Assembly: GCA_030680235.1 (NCBI GenBank)
Contig: JAUXWQ010000014.1
Coordinates: 1-55,745 of the forward strand
Origin: Coxiellaceae bacterium
Lineage (GTDB): Bacteria > Pseudomonadota > Gammaproteobacteria > Coxiellales > Coxiellaceae
DNA: 55,745 nt
Direction of reading: 5' to 3'
Part shown: in pieces, positions 27,201 through 35,378 of the stretch
Numbering within the stretch: position 1 is the first letter of the stretch
How the letters are laid out: each line of letters starts with the position of its first letter
Notes under the pieces: generated by a model
What the model was told of the DNA's origin: nothing
What the model saw: the letters and a program-made list of their open reading frames with translations, nothing else
Databases searched by the model: none
Translations under genes and position numbers: made by a program

Positions 27201-30200
27201 TCAGCATCAAATAGACAATCAATTAAAAGATCCTAAAAAAGATAATACGATTTTCCAAGAATATGATTCTTGTGGTCGGATTTGTAAAGTGACAAAACAG
27301 GAAGTGGTTTGTTACATACCAAATGCAGACACAACAAAACCTGCCAGTATCCATACGTTTTCACCGGTAACAAAGCACACTTATAATGCGTTTGGTGAAG
27401 TGATTAAAGAATCAAAATTAATTGATTGTGTAGATAGTGTTGATGTAACGCGCGATGAATTCAAGTGGTTTGATGCTAATGGACATGAGATTGCAATAGT
27501 CAATGCGAACGGTGCAGCAAAAATTTTTACGCTCGATGCAGAAGGCAGAAAAGTTGAAGAATATGCTTACGCAAATAATATTACATCCGATAATTTAGCA
27601 ACCCTTCATGAAAAATCTTTTTCAGAGCTGCAGGGTATTTTAACGCCTTTGTCAGATGCCTCTAAAGATCATCATACGTTAACACCACGGGATGTGATGG
27701 GGCGAGTGACTGGCGTTTATCATGTTGGGATTGTGGTTCAGCAAAAAGTTGCTGGACAACTGGCTTTTGAAGATCTGCCTGCACAAACCTTGGGTGTCAC
27801 TTACACGTATACAGCAGATCATCAGATTAAAAGTATTGCGTATCCCAATAATGAAAAAGAAATTTATTATTATGATGAGCGTGGTCATTTAGCTGCAAAA
27901 GCCTTGCCCGCAAGAACACAAAAAGCATCGGATGGTAGCGATGGGGCGAGAATTCGTCCGATCATTTACTATCATGTGAATGCGCATGGAAAACGGGTTG
28001 AAGTATTGCAGCCGGTGAGTGGCTGTGCTGTGGATTTAGAGCCATCCTCCACTGTCGTGCCACAACCGCTTTCAAAGTCAGACCAGGATCGTTATGCGCG
28101 TTTTGTCTATGATGCAAAAAATCATATTGTGTTACATCAAGATGAAAGTGATGCCTTAAAACAAATTACTTATAATAAAACAGGACAAGTTTCGCGTAAG
28201 TATCATCTGACCACGGTGGCAGATCCTAAAGCGGCTAATCAAGAAAAAACCCATTTGGATGAAACGCGTTGTCAGTATGATGCATTAAAACGCTTAATTA
28301 AAACGGGCGTGTATCGCGACACTGTTTTGCAAGGCACGCAGGCTTATTTGCATGATGCATTTTCTGTGATTGGAGAAGGCCCTGGTGATGGCACTTATCC
28401 GATACAGCATTTTTATGATCTTGCTGCACGTAAGTGGAAAACCATGAATGAGAATGGTGGTGTGCAATTAATCGGTCATAATGCGGCGGGTGAAGAGACG
28501 GTTAAAATAACGTCGCAAGTGCAAGATTTGTCGCAGAAGACTTATGACGATTTGGCAGTGCTGATGGCAGAGCGTGATGCCTTAGTTTCATCAGCCTCTA
28601 AAATACATTTTGTGGAAACCTTGCGTGATGCTATAGGTAGAACAGCAGCTTTTGTGGAGGCGCGATATCTTGATGATAATGGTGTAATTGTTGCACCAAA
28701 ACATCAAATCATGTTTTCCAATTTTAATGAAAAAACCAGTGTCACAACACCGAATAATGAAACAACGGATTTTGCGCATAACAAAATAAAAAAAATGGTA
28801 AGGCAGATTGACCCCGCTATTTCTGTTACCGATGAGCAAGGCAATACCACTGTCGTAAGACCTGTAACCACGATGGGTTATGGTGATTTAATGAGAAAAA
28901 TTGGTGAACGTGATGCCAATGGTCATACGCAATTGTGGGAGCGTGATGAAGCGAATCAAGTCATAAAACATACGCTTGCAGATGGCACTGCTACCATCCA
29001 CAAACGCGATATTTTTTCAAATGAAATTGAATTTACGAGTGCCGCTGGTAACACTTGGAAAAAAGTTGTTAATGGAAAAAACAAGGTTGTTCAAGTAACG
29101 ATGCCATCGGGTGATGTTTGGCATTATGTCACCAATGAAAATAATTTTGTTTATAAAGTAATGCCACCAGTAGGTAGCGTGACGGGAACAATGTTATATG
29201 CGCAAGGTCCTTATGGTGATATGTCTGCAGAATATTTGCCGATGGGTGAGGCGCATCTTTATACGCATGATCGACATCACAATGTGTTATTGCATACTGC
29301 CGTCAACGCTAATGGGACAACAGCCTACACGCATTCAACGACGCGAGATTATTGGAGTCGAGTGACGGATATTGTGGATGGTGCGGGTTCAACCTTTAAA
29401 AATAGCTATTTTTTAGATGGATTATTAAAACAAGAACTGCAATTAACCATGAGTAATCCTGGTCAAACGCTTGCATTTGATTCAACACAAAATAGTTTTT
29501 CAACAGCGCCGGTTGCAACACCACTCAAAAATATTGCTTATGAATATTTAACGCCGTTACGACTATCAAAAATCATTGATGGCAATAGTGTCAATCCGCA
29601 AACCTTGGTGCAAATTTTTAATATAAATCGTGATCCTATTCGTGTGACCGAAACGAAGGCCTCAGGTGGTGTATTGCGTGATTCAATGATGACTTATAAC
29701 GCCATGCGTTTATCACTTACGCACACGGATAATAATTTTTCTGCAAGTCATTTGTACGATCCTGCTTTAAATCGCCGGAATATAAAAGCGATTTGTAATG
29801 GGATATTGCATGATGGGTGGTGGACTTATGATGCGGCTGATCGGGTGTTGGTTGATGATGGGCAGATGATTAATGGGGTGATTCAGCCAGTTTTTGTGCC
29901 GGGGTCAACTTGGGGATATTTAGCGCCGAATCAAGGCAATCGTTATTCCTATCAAAGTCGGTTGCGTGCAACACAATCACTTTATTTTTCGGATGCTTCA
30001 GGAGAAATTGCGGCAGATAATCCCTTATCAGCAATCCTATCTTATAATAAAAATGAAGTGATTTCTGTTATAGCAACATCACCCCATATCAATACGCAGC
30101 CACAAGGCAATGCCAGTATTGCGTCGGGTGAAGTGGTTCGGATGGATATCGATAGTGATGATATTATTCCTATCGCGCCTTTTTTGAGATTAAAAGCAGG

Positions 30201-33200
30201 TCCATTATTTTCTTTTATTCAACTTTTTTCACATTTATTAAAAGGTCAGGCAGCAGAAAATACAGCATCATTTGCAGTTGGTTGTAATATCATTATTCCT
30301 GGTACGGGTGGTGTTATCCAGGCAGGAAGGGATAATCCATTATTTATTTATACGATTAAATATTTACTTCATCCCAGAGGCACTTATGCCTATCTTGCGA
30401 ATACTAAAATGAATGGTAAGACCTACCAAGGTGCGCTGACTGTTCCAGCTAAAGATGCAATACTTTTTTATACAGCGCAAATTGCTTATAAACCAGATGG
30501 TAATATCAGTGCTGTAGTTATTCCAATCACGGCACAAAATCAATATTTTCCTTTTATTACAGGAACGAATGCGAATGGATATTTGATAAAGTCGGCATTT
30601 CAACCAATGCAATCTTTCCCAGCAAAAGGTTATATGAGTATCAGGAGCACGTATTCATCATTTAATGTGGATGGTGTGCCTGCGAATGTCGTTTCAATTT
30701 GCAGTTCTACTACAATTACAGAAAACAATGTATTTAAAATTTTTGATAGGACGGTGATTGCAAAAACAACAGCACAAATTACCAATGTTGATGGCACGAA
30801 TGTTATTACGACAATGAGATTGTATGATTCCAGGTATCGTTTGAATGCAGTTGTAAACGCTAAAAATACTTATGATGCGCAAGATCAAACGCCGCACATT
30901 GTTTATTTTGATCGCAGTGCCGCAAATGGAAATATGTTAGTTGAATGGATGGATAATACAACAAAGCCTTCCATGCGATTTATTCCTGACTGTCGAGGCA
31001 ATATCGTTTCAAGTTATGGTACGGTTATTAATGCTGCAGGAGAAACAAAACTTGCATTGCAGCTGACGGCCAGTCCAGTCACGCCCTTTACTATTTTACA
31101 GATGATGAATTTGCCAGGCACGGTTGTGCAACCAGGTGATAATTGGCAAACAATTTCACATCGTATTTTTGGCGCTGATTATGCTGGTTTTTTACATGCA
31201 ACGGGTGTGCAGTTGATGCCAGGTCAAGTGATTAATATGCGCCAGATTTTGGCGGCGTATAATAAAGACTCGGATTTCACGCCTTATGAAAAATTAATGG
31301 CTGTTATTTATAACGGTATTAATCCTGCATTAAAAACACCGCAGCCACCACCACCTAAGCCACATCATCATAGTTTTTGGCATGAATTTATTGAAGGTGT
31401 TGTGGCCGTTGTGATTTTGGTGGTTGCAACGCCTGTCATTGGAAGTGCAATTTTTGGTGTTGTTGCGGGTGCTACGATGTCGGCAGTTGAATTGGGCGTT
31501 AGTACGGCTCTGGCAGGTGTGCTTGCCTCTGCTGCACAGCAAGGTGTTGCTGTTGTCTTTGGTGATCAGCAAGGTTTTTCTGTGGCTGATATGCTCGATT
31601 ATGCTGCAACAGCGGGTATTACGGCAGGACTGGCATCTAAGCTTGGCATTAACCATTTATTGAGCAAGGGTGGTTTTACAAAATATGCGGAGGCCTTTGC
31701 GGCGGAAGCCAGTGTTAATGCAATTGTGCAAGTGTTTGAAATGGGCGTTGGCCTACGTAGACAATTTGATTTAAAGCTTTTGATTGAGCAATCTGCGGCA
31801 GCTTTATTGTCTGGCGCATTATCCAAAGGTGCTGCTCGCATTAATGGTGCGGCAGGTCATGCGGTCGATGTGTTGGCGAATGCAGCAACGGGCAAGGCAT
31901 TTGGTTATCAGCAAAATGCGGCGAATTTGGCAGCAAATTTTGTGGGTGATGAAGCAGCGGATGCAGAAAATGACGTGCTCTCAAAGCAGCAAATTAAGGC
32001 ACAAACCAGTAACGCTGTTGATCCGCAGGAAGGGGCTGCTGCTAATTTGCATGTTGTATCGAACCCTAGGGATTTTACTGATCATGCTTTGCAAACGGCG
32101 TCGCATTTTATTGCGGATTCGTTACAAGGTGATGATGCTTTGTCTGAAAACCCGATTGCGCCGTTTTATACGGCGTATCGGGATACGTTGAGTAGTGGGT
32201 TGGATGCGTTGAATGGGGCGAGTGCCTTTTCGTTGAATGCACAAAATCAAACGAGAGCAACACAAGTGCATGCGCAGCGGGTGCAGAATGCTGGGCGTAA
32301 CGCGGCTAGTTTTTTTAATAGCATGACGCATGATTTTGATAGCGCATCTAAATTTGAATATGGATTTACAAAGGCTGCGTCAAAAACATTGGGGAGTCTT
32401 GCGTATTCAACAATGGATGACCTTGATCATCCGGTTCGTACTTTATTTGCCTTGTATGCTGCAGGACAAAGTACAGAAACAGCCATCTTACATTTTGCAC
32501 AAGAATTAATGAATCCACAAACGCGACCAGAAGCGTTAATGCAAGCAGAAAACGGCGCTAAGCTTGCCGGTTTTGCGTTAACGACTAAATTGGAGTCTTT
32601 GTCTAATTTAGGCGCTGAAGAGCTTGGTGGAGCCTTGGGTGGGCCGGCAGTTGATGTTGCAAGTTATTTTGTGCCGGGCGGGGGTGAGGTGAAAGCTGCG
32701 GAAGGTGTGGTGGATGCTGTGAGGGTTTTAAAGGGAGCAGATGCTGACGCCTTCTCGCCCACGCGATTAAAAGTAATGGAAAATATTGCTGATTCTAGAG
32801 CGGCACGTTCAAATACTGGTTTTGGAATTTTTTCTAAGAGAGCGATGGCTAGGGAATTTTACGCTAGAGGAGGCTGGGAAAGTAGAAGAATTGACGGCCA
32901 TTTGGATGGAATTGATTTTAATTGTGAAGTTGCTGAAGATGTTGTTACTGAAGGTAAGGTATTAGAGCAGCATCAAATGCCAAATGCTCCTATGGGGAAC
33001 TATTTTACCAGACTTAATGCATCAAGAAGCCATTTAGGGATTTATACTTCTGGGCGTAGCTCAAGTAAATACGTGGCATTGACCGATATTTCTGTTTTAC
33101 GGTCTACAACATCCAATATTGTAGATAAATGGTCTATGGCGACATATAGCTGGGATATTGAATTAGAAGGCGGAGAAACTCAATATTTTACACACAACCT

Positions 33201-33222
33201 AACTGACTGGAGAAAAATATAA
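21208..33222 (+). CDS. Giant Rhs/YD-repeat polymorphic toxin with Tse6-like (toxin-46) C-terminal domain
   Basis: A 4004-residue protein starting at TTG 21208 with GGAGG five bases upstream; no signal peptide is seen. Residues 1 to about 3270 are dozens of YD repeats (for example YDARGFSIQYAY, YDGAGREIKR, YDDHNQL), which form the hollow Rhs cocoon. Then come a LysM-like segment (about 3304-3350, PGDNWQTISHRIFG), a P-rich and H-rich linker (TPQPPPPKPHHH), a Gly/Ala-rich hydrophobic region (about 3393-3453) and a helical pretoxin region. The last 130 residues (about 3872-4004) hold IDGHLDGIDF, MGNYFT, LRSTTSNIVDKWS and GGETQYF. From memory these match the toxin-46 family that includes the Pseudomonas NAD(P)+ glycohydrolase Tse6. 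Delivery is unknown: no PAAR, VgrG or Tc partner lies in the window. Base composition turns AT-rich near 32780, the usual sign of tip exchange. Confidence 0.88.
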   Translation: MRYPFCAFANNNLGIQFNYSTFTGDFLASKGVGQFPVLPYVNIATGNLFLKATLVNREESVGKFEFGFVYNSQNTISWCNAVPEITAQVDKVKITLREKEGAVVDYIWSESQQSYISPAGAQSILHIQKINDEFILTNFKTGARVVFDVSGKIIAEYDARGFSIQYAYTDTELSSITTDAGTYKINKTSLKTEIGFIEKNSDTSELLGTWNFDSSNRLQSAVIPDPNNYTINYFYEGDTQHLTSASQTDGTAIYFDYLDKRVSALKQGSNGPSYQFNGTENTRTITDALQNTIAVTLDDQSRILSWEQNSETTTCDYDPISGHLKTFSQQNRAVIQRNFNDNGLVIEEIHPDGQTTQFDYDDFDPGTQAVIIKRELIYDNTDSAQKKFAVTRYVYDTTSLNGLLFRQLRFVIAPSGSVTEYRYDDHNQLASERTYLKKQYPVSILTSKNAIDFEMMKAWFSELSSSEKSAITLKMFSHNHRGQCLSVQAFTMIADNAEGVYTTDASNDNFEYTPQGNITAHDEKCDATRTAITAQAFDGLSRLITHQNALDENRAIVYADADQKRIVTEPNLRTETTCWNDAGQITSVATAIQGNLTTRIETKHYDAAGRLSAIKAVDGQTTYQLFDGLNRLRFTITPMGRVTEIRYDTVNRYQSMTHYYNTVPISLMTSPEALSVASVEAHLEENAQSDVTTYQIFDASSRLQFSMDGRGAITEYRYDLCNRKMATIAYADPLTASELSAIKQGTFTSSARTVDTSQDIVERIAYDLDGHIVATQDGDGYVTTHQRNPAGFEIYRRAYATKVAVDLSTDIVIPDSTVDDYAQCFYRDAKGQVCFTVDDVLDANIIVQQSYFPTGKVDTTTHYAAAAKSAPFTGSNPSTLIPAASSEDRITRCEYDLLKRLSKKKLPDMRVVSYEYDTMNHLVLESIGDDTDFDIPADVQSKTQITAKQFDDWGQLIAIASPLVYAKITSIQNDATLSEVVKAAKIKAVWDTQSERYQYDDTTGLHTAKFDIVPDDVTATDAANQAKTLFYYDADKRVALTVGPLGEAATTTHDPICNKPLEYYRFATAVDAAVLPTLTGGFITDTVKAFIKSSADDAFDAYGYDGCGDEIKHQDPDGFETDTHFNSFGEWDQKVLPINTKMPTLKITRQFNLRRQWIEEKKIAADQSITRKRSYQNLHGHVTSEADGNNATTAFTFEPRGVLKTRKNALSQITTMAHDAFGRKISETLPGNQCVVTDYRQTKRSVKKVLFDSQHNQLAETSVLLDAQGNAVQKTDACGNSTTRIFNQANQTSVVTDALGNQTINTYDLRGLLSATEIINAKGISQTSTTLDYTLSRQLQTKTKDAKSLALKTRHKINALSQRSETVKPSNRKQKFVHNKRGLATEHHLVLDDINDLTVGTLQDYNAQKQASSVTAKTTNALGQYQKNTGFDAFGRSAVETVDPNVLALTRKKIVDSENRVLATVDAKKQIHYSVYDAMGNRLFEINPNGGVTEHRYDENNKPIFTTQYHIPIDITALKKFNDQLSSDAFNFVMTESDIRGLLQASGLDRKTAYFYDAAHNERFRVSGAGAVTELRYNKNGEKIASIQYVNFISLVDLNFETLTTEALIQKKAVGLRNTKKDKSTFRILDALGQERFIIHSDGSVVEKRYNGFPNAVTTEIQYASVLAVDTLESSASKTVDDAITQFKALSSAQDRTTRWLHDGLGRIQYHVKANGAVTKFDYDGDTQNPLTITKFSQCIIATLQVSDDASLRTALEAHVVDPLKDNIEKREYDGAGREIKRTNALGQSESWTYDGASRKATHTTTTGQTWRYEYDGASRLSYEYSPETTVYSSNVVSNKIVVNAATQSVKKTVHYDENANTLAIISADGLEDQHTVTFAYTALDQKIQDCWPSLAIDDPSKNTDFLTRPEQTVSVSKNVIVSAHGQKLVAIDEDNNPEFYCHDAAGQLIYRVNALGYVIEYSYDARGQAIAFTAYANPLTLDLKNYLSVGLTADLVFQHQIDNQLKDPKKDNTIFQEYDSCGRICKVTKQEVVCYIPNADTTKPASIHTFSPVTKHTYNAFGEVIKESKLIDCVDSVDVTRDEFKWFDANGHEIAIVNANGAAKIFTLDAEGRKVEEYAYANNITSDNLATLHEKSFSELQGILTPLSDASKDHHTLTPRDVMGRVTGVYHVGIVVQQKVAGQLAFEDLPAQTLGVTYTYTADHQIKSIAYPNNEKEIYYYDERGHLAAKALPARTQKASDGSDGARIRPIIYYHVNAHGKRVEVLQPVSGCAVDLEPSSTVVPQPLSKSDQDRYARFVYDAKNHIVLHQDESDALKQITYNKTGQVSRKYHLTTVADPKAANQEKTHLDETRCQYDALKRLIKTGVYRDTVLQGTQAYLHDAFSVIGEGPGDGTYPIQHFYDLAARKWKTMNENGGVQLIGHNAAGEETVKITSQVQDLSQKTYDDLAVLMAERDALVSSASKIHFVETLRDAIGRTAAFVEARYLDDNGVIVAPKHQIMFSNFNEKTSVTTPNNETTDFAHNKIKKMVRQIDPAISVTDEQGNTTVVRPVTTMGYGDLMRKIGERDANGHTQLWERDEANQVIKHTLADGTATIHKRDIFSNEIEFTSAAGNTWKKVVNGKNKVVQVTMPSGDVWHYVTNENNFVYKVMPPVGSVTGTMLYAQGPYGDMSAEYLPMGEAHLYTHDRHHNVLLHTAVNANGTTAYTHSTTRDYWSRVTDIVDGAGSTFKNSYFLDGLLKQELQLTMSNPGQTLAFDSTQNSFSTAPVATPLKNIAYEYLTPLRLSKIIDGNSVNPQTLVQIFNINRDPIRVTETKASGGVLRDSMMTYNAMRLSLTHTDNNFSASHLYDPALNRRNIKAICNGILHDGWWTYDAADRVLVDDGQMINGVIQPVFVPGSTWGYLAPNQGNRYSYQSRLRATQSLYFSDASGEIAADNPLSAILSYNKNEVISVIATSPHINTQPQGNASIASGEVVRMDIDSDDIIPIAPFLRLKAGPLFSFIQLFSHLLKGQAAENTASFAVGCNIIIPGTGGVIQAGRDNPLFIYTIKYLLHPRGTYAYLANTKMNGKTYQGALTVPAKDAILFYTAQIAYKPDGNISAVVIPITAQNQYFPFITGTNANGYLIKSAFQPMQSFPAKGYMSIRSTYSSFNVDGVPANVVSICSSTTITENNVFKIFDRTVIAKTTAQITNVDGTNVITTMRLYDSRYRLNAVVNAKNTYDAQDQTPHIVYFDRSAANGNMLVEWMDNTTKPSMRFIPDCRGNIVSSYGTVINAAGETKLALQLTASPVTPFTILQMMNLPGTVVQPGDNWQTISHRIFGADYAGFLHATGVQLMPGQVINMRQILAAYNKDSDFTPYEKLMAVIYNGINPALKTPQPPPPKPHHHSFWHEFIEGVVAVVILVVATPVIGSAIFGVVAGATMSAVELGVSTALAGVLASAAQQGVAVVFGDQQGFSVADMLDYAATAGITAGLASKLGINHLLSKGGFTKYAEAFAAEASVNAIVQVFEMGVGLRRQFDLKLLIEQSAAALLSGALSKGAARINGAAGHAVDVLANAATGKAFGYQQNAANLAANFVGDEAADAENDVLSKQQIKAQTSNAVDPQEGAAANLHVVSNPRDFTDHALQTASHFIADSLQGDDALSENPIAPFYTAYRDTLSSGLDALNGASAFSLNAQNQTRATQVHAQRVQNAGRNAASFFNSMTHDFDSASKFEYGFTKAASKTLGSLAYSTMDDLDHPVRTLFALYAAGQSTETAILHFAQELMNPQTRPEALMQAENGAKLAGFALTTKLESLSNLGAEELGGALGGPAVDVASYFVPGGGEVKAAEGVVDAVRVLKGADADAFSPTRLKVMENIADSRAARSNTGFGIFSKRAMAREFYARGGWESRRIDGHLDGIDFNCEVAEDVVTEGKVLEQHQMPNAPMGNYFTRLNASRSHLGIYTSGRSSSKYVALTDISVLRSTTSNIVDKWSMATYSWDIELEGGETQYFTHNLTDWRKI

Positions 33223-33497
33223 TGGATCGAAAACAATTGTTTGTAGAGGCTTTGACTGTGACTAAAGAAAAATACAAGTCTAATCCCGATTATTTTATTT
33301 TGCAGGCTATAATTTCGCAGCTTGAATACCTTGTTAATATTATCAACGGTAGTGAAAATGATTTATCAAAATTAAAAAGCATAATTATAGGAAGAATGAC
33401 GGCACATGATATAGATACTTGGGATCCAAGATTAGCAGAAATTCTGTACTCAGTTTCTGAAGAAGTTAAAAAAATGAACTTAGAGTATGGATTATAA
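33222..33497 (+). CDS. Tsi6-like immunity protein
   Basis: A 91-residue acidic protein whose ATG overlaps the last base of the Rhs stop, with GGAGAA upstream, so it is coupled to the toxin. By eye it follows Tsi6, the antidote of Tse6: PDYFILQAIISQLEYL, a short linker, LKSIIIGRMTAHDIDTWDPR and a final helix. Tsi6 binds the NAD-cleaving site of Tse6 and blocks it in the cytoplasm. The match to both toxin and antidote supports the NADase call. No alignment score was computed; the remembered similarity covers nearly the whole length. Confidence 0.72.
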   Translation: MDRKQLFVEALTVTKEKYKSNPDYFILQAIISQLEYLVNIINGSENDLSKLKSIIIGRMTAHDIDTWDPRLAEILYSVSEEVKKMNLEYGL

Positions 33498-33499
33498 TA

Positions 33500-33874
33500 A
33501 TGAATAAACCTAGTGAAAAAAAAATTAATTGGTTTATTGATTTAAGTCGTGGTGATCACATCATGACTTTTCTTCCAAAAGAAATCCCATTTAATGAACT
33601 TTCTGTATTAATAAAAATTTTTAGTAATCATAAAATTAACTTTGCTTTTTACACAAAAATATCTGTAAATTCAAAAAAAGAAATATTAAATTTTTCATTG
33701 GTTGGAATTGATTTTGAGCTTGACTTGAATATAAAAAATTTACTATTGGATTTAGAATTAAACAAAGGAAATTTAAATAACTTCAAGTTCTTGCTTTTTA
33801 AAAAAAATTGCGAACTATCAAAAAAAATAGCAAGAAGTTTTCTTTTTTATAAAAAAGTGTTATTGATAAATTGA
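33500..33874 (+). CDS. Small hypothetical protein in the Rhs immunity array
   Basis: An unrecognised 124-residue protein, rich in K, N, I and F, with very AT-rich codons. It starts two bases after the stop of the Tsi6-like gene, so it is co-transcribed. The sequence alternates strands and helices (MTFLPKEIPFNELSVLIKIF; LNFSLVGIDFELDLNIKN) with no membrane segment. It may be a second antidote, perhaps left from an earlier toxin tip, or an accessory to the present one. The position is the only evidence for that role. Confidence 0.5.
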   Translation: MNKPSEKKINWFIDLSRGDHIMTFLPKEIPFNELSVLIKIFSNHKINFAFYTKISVNSKKEILNFSLVGIDFELDLNIKNLLLDLELNKGNLNNFKFLLFKKNCELSKKIARSFLFYKKVLLIN

Positions 33875-33962
33875 TACAATTTTATTAAATAAGCTGCGGC
33901 CATTACATAAATCATTTTTATAAGTTAAAAAATATAAAAAATAATGATAAAATTGGGTCAGT

Positions 33963-34244
33963 ATGCAATTAAATGATAATGAAAAGATCGAAGAGATAAT
34001 TTTTCTACTTTCAGAAAATGGGCAGGAAACATGGTCAGATTTTTTGAAAAATTGTTTGCTTAACTTTAAAAAAGCTGATGATAAAAAAGAGGCTGTAAAT
34101 CCTATAATAAGATCAATGTTGGGCGGAATGGGATCACTTTCTGATGTTGTTTTATATAAAAATGGAAAAATGTTGATAGAAGAAAATAATGAATTATATG
34201 AGCTATTAAATAAGCTTTACAGTCAATGCAAAGAGACAGAATAA
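33963..34244 (+). CDS. Orphan immunity-like protein (DUF6966-like)
   Basis: A 93-residue acidic protein. The segment SMLGGMGSLSDVVLYKNGK and the preceding WSDFLKNCL resemble a small family, DUF6966 by memory, that is common in Rhs and CDI immunity clusters. It lies 88 bp after the previous gene, and no cognate toxin tip is seen beside it, so it is best explained as an antidote kept from a displaced toxin. The SD is weak (GGGTCAGT before the ATG). The family assignment is tentative. Confidence 0.5.
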   Translation: MQLNDNEKIEEIIFLLSENGQETWSDFLKNCLLNFKKADDKKEAVNPIIRSMLGGMGSLSDVVLYKNGKMLIEENNELYELLNKLYSQCKETE

Positions 34245-34309
34245 ATTTTTTTAAGTAAACGAGCTTGTCACAATCTCAATTCAAGGTGATATAAAAAGCA
34301 CTCTCTTCC

Positions 34310-34403
34310 CTTGATGCGAGCATGCGCGTAGCAAGTGCTTTGCAGGAAGTATGAAAAAAAATGCGTTCTGAAAATCTGCCTATGACACTCACGGCTCGCA
34401 TCC
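34310..34403. repeat. Dispersed GC-rich palindrome, copy 3
   Basis: The left arm TTGATGCGAGCATGCGCGTA ends in GCTTTGCAGG; the right arm TGACACTCACGGCTCGCATC (34383-34402) is its degraded complement. It lies between the immunity genes and the NAD operon and could insulate their transcription. Confidence 0.7.
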
Positions 34404-34468
34404 AGGTGATATCGGTTCGGTCGTTATTGTTCCCATCACCCCCAGATACCCCAATCAAAAAATATTTG

Positions 34469-34497
34469 TTGACATAAAACAGGCTCTAGGCCACAAT
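34469..34497 (+). promoter_or_regulatory. Promoter of the NAD salvage operon
   Basis: A perfect -35 TTGACA (34469-34474) is followed after 17 bp by CACAAT (34492-34497). The start codon of the first gene is 54 bp further on. An NrtR operator would be expected here; I see no clear palindrome. Confidence 0.6.
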
Positions 34498-34550
34498 TCA
34501 CTTATTGGCGATGAGCCACTAATAAAAAAACACTTTTAAAGAGTACGAAA

Positions 34551-35378
34551 ATGACAATATTCATTAATCAAACAAGAATCGATATCAGCAACTTTCCCGG
34601 TGGTGAGTGTCATGTTCAAATCGCTGCAATTGAAATTGCTGAAAAAACGAGTATTCATGCTTACTTAAATAACTCAAATGACATTATGGCATTATTATTA
34701 ACAGTAGATGCAATACGCAGAGTCAATCCAAAAACAGCGATTTATCTAACCATTCCTTATTTTCCTTATGCGCGCCAAGACAGGGTTTGTAATCCTGGTG
34801 AAGCATTGGGCGTGAAAGTCATGGCTGATATTATCAATTGTTTAAATTGTGAAGCAGTTACTATTTACGATCCCCATTCTGATGTTACACCAGCGCTGAT
34901 TAATCATTGCAAAGTCATTACGCTTGCAGACATTATTTCAGACAGTACATTAGCGCATGAAATTTTAAATAATAATATGACTTTGGTTTCACCGGATGCT
35001 GGTGCGGAAAAGAAAATACAAAAAGTTGCTCAAAAACTTTCTAAAAATGAACATGCGGTTAGCATACTTTATGCAAGTAAAGTGAGAGACACCTTAACAG
35101 GGCATATTTTATCAACCCAAATTCATGGGGAGTTACATGGCGATAATTTTATTATGTTAGATGATATCTGTGATGGCGGTAAAACATTTATTGAGCTTGC
35201 AAAATCTCTTAAAAATGCGGGCGCAAAAAATATTTATTTATATGTAACGCATGGTATTTTTTCAAAAGGATTAGCTGTTTTTCGCGAAAATTTTAAACAT
35301 ATTTATTGCTGCCATACGTTTTTAGAAGAAGAAAAAAGAGATAGAAATTTTCTTACAATTTGTGGGGTTGCAAAATGA
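34551..35378 (+). CDS. prs: Divergent ribose-phosphate pyrophosphokinase (PRPP-synthetase-like)
   Basis: The first gene of the NAD operon. PRPP synthetases make 5-phosphoribosyl-1-pyrophosphate, the co-substrate of NadV. The family signatures TIPYFPYARQDRV, YDPHSDVTPAL (canonical DLH region) and LVSPDAGAEKKI are present. It is 275 residues against about 315 for the housekeeping enzyme, and the PRPP loop reads LDDICDGGKTF instead of DDMIDTGGT. This variant loop is, as I recall, shared by prs-like genes that travel with nadV, including phage ones. It could make PRPP, or, as in the phage NARP1 pathway, pyrophosphorylate ADP-ribose; sequence alone does not decide. The stop overlaps the macrodomain gene start. 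Confidence 0.75.
   Translation: MTIFINQTRIDISNFPGGECHVQIAAIEIAEKTSIHAYLNNSNDIMALLLTVDAIRRVNPKTAIYLTIPYFPYARQDRVCNPGEALGVKVMADIINCLNCEAVTIYDPHSDVTPALINHCKVITLADIISDSTLAHEILNNNMTLVSPDAGAEKKIQKVAQKLSKNEHAVSILYASKVRDTLTGHILSTQIHGELHGDNFIMLDDICDGGKTFIELAKSLKNAGAKNIYLYVTHGIFSKGLAVFRENFKHIYCCHTFLEEEKRDRNFLTICGVAK

Larger units (their letters stand above)
34245..34550. other. Intergenic region between the immunity array and the NAD operon
   Basis: This 306-bp gap contains a copy of the GC-rich palindrome (34310-34403) and the promoter of the NAD salvage operon (34469-34497). No gene is seen. Confidence 0.7.

Noticed and set aside
31330-31656. Minus-strand open frame of 108 codons inside the Rhs gene
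   Set aside because: Shadow of the Gly/Ala/His-rich coding strand; the product is cysteine-, arginine- and asparagine-rich low complexity without a ribosome binding site.
31784-32191. Plus-strand open frame of 135 codons in another frame of the Rhs gene
   Set aside because: Fully inside the Rhs pretoxin region; the Arg/Met/Leu-rich composition is typical of an out-of-frame reading.
32780-33222. A separate toxin gene starting within the Rhs C-terminus
   Set aside because: The Rhs frame continues without interruption through the toxin domain and there is no internal start with a good SD; it is the tip of the same protein.
34551-35378. Housekeeping PRPP synthetase
   Set aside because: The protein is about 40 residues short, has a variant PRPP loop and sits in a nadV operon; the housekeeping gene is expected elsewhere.
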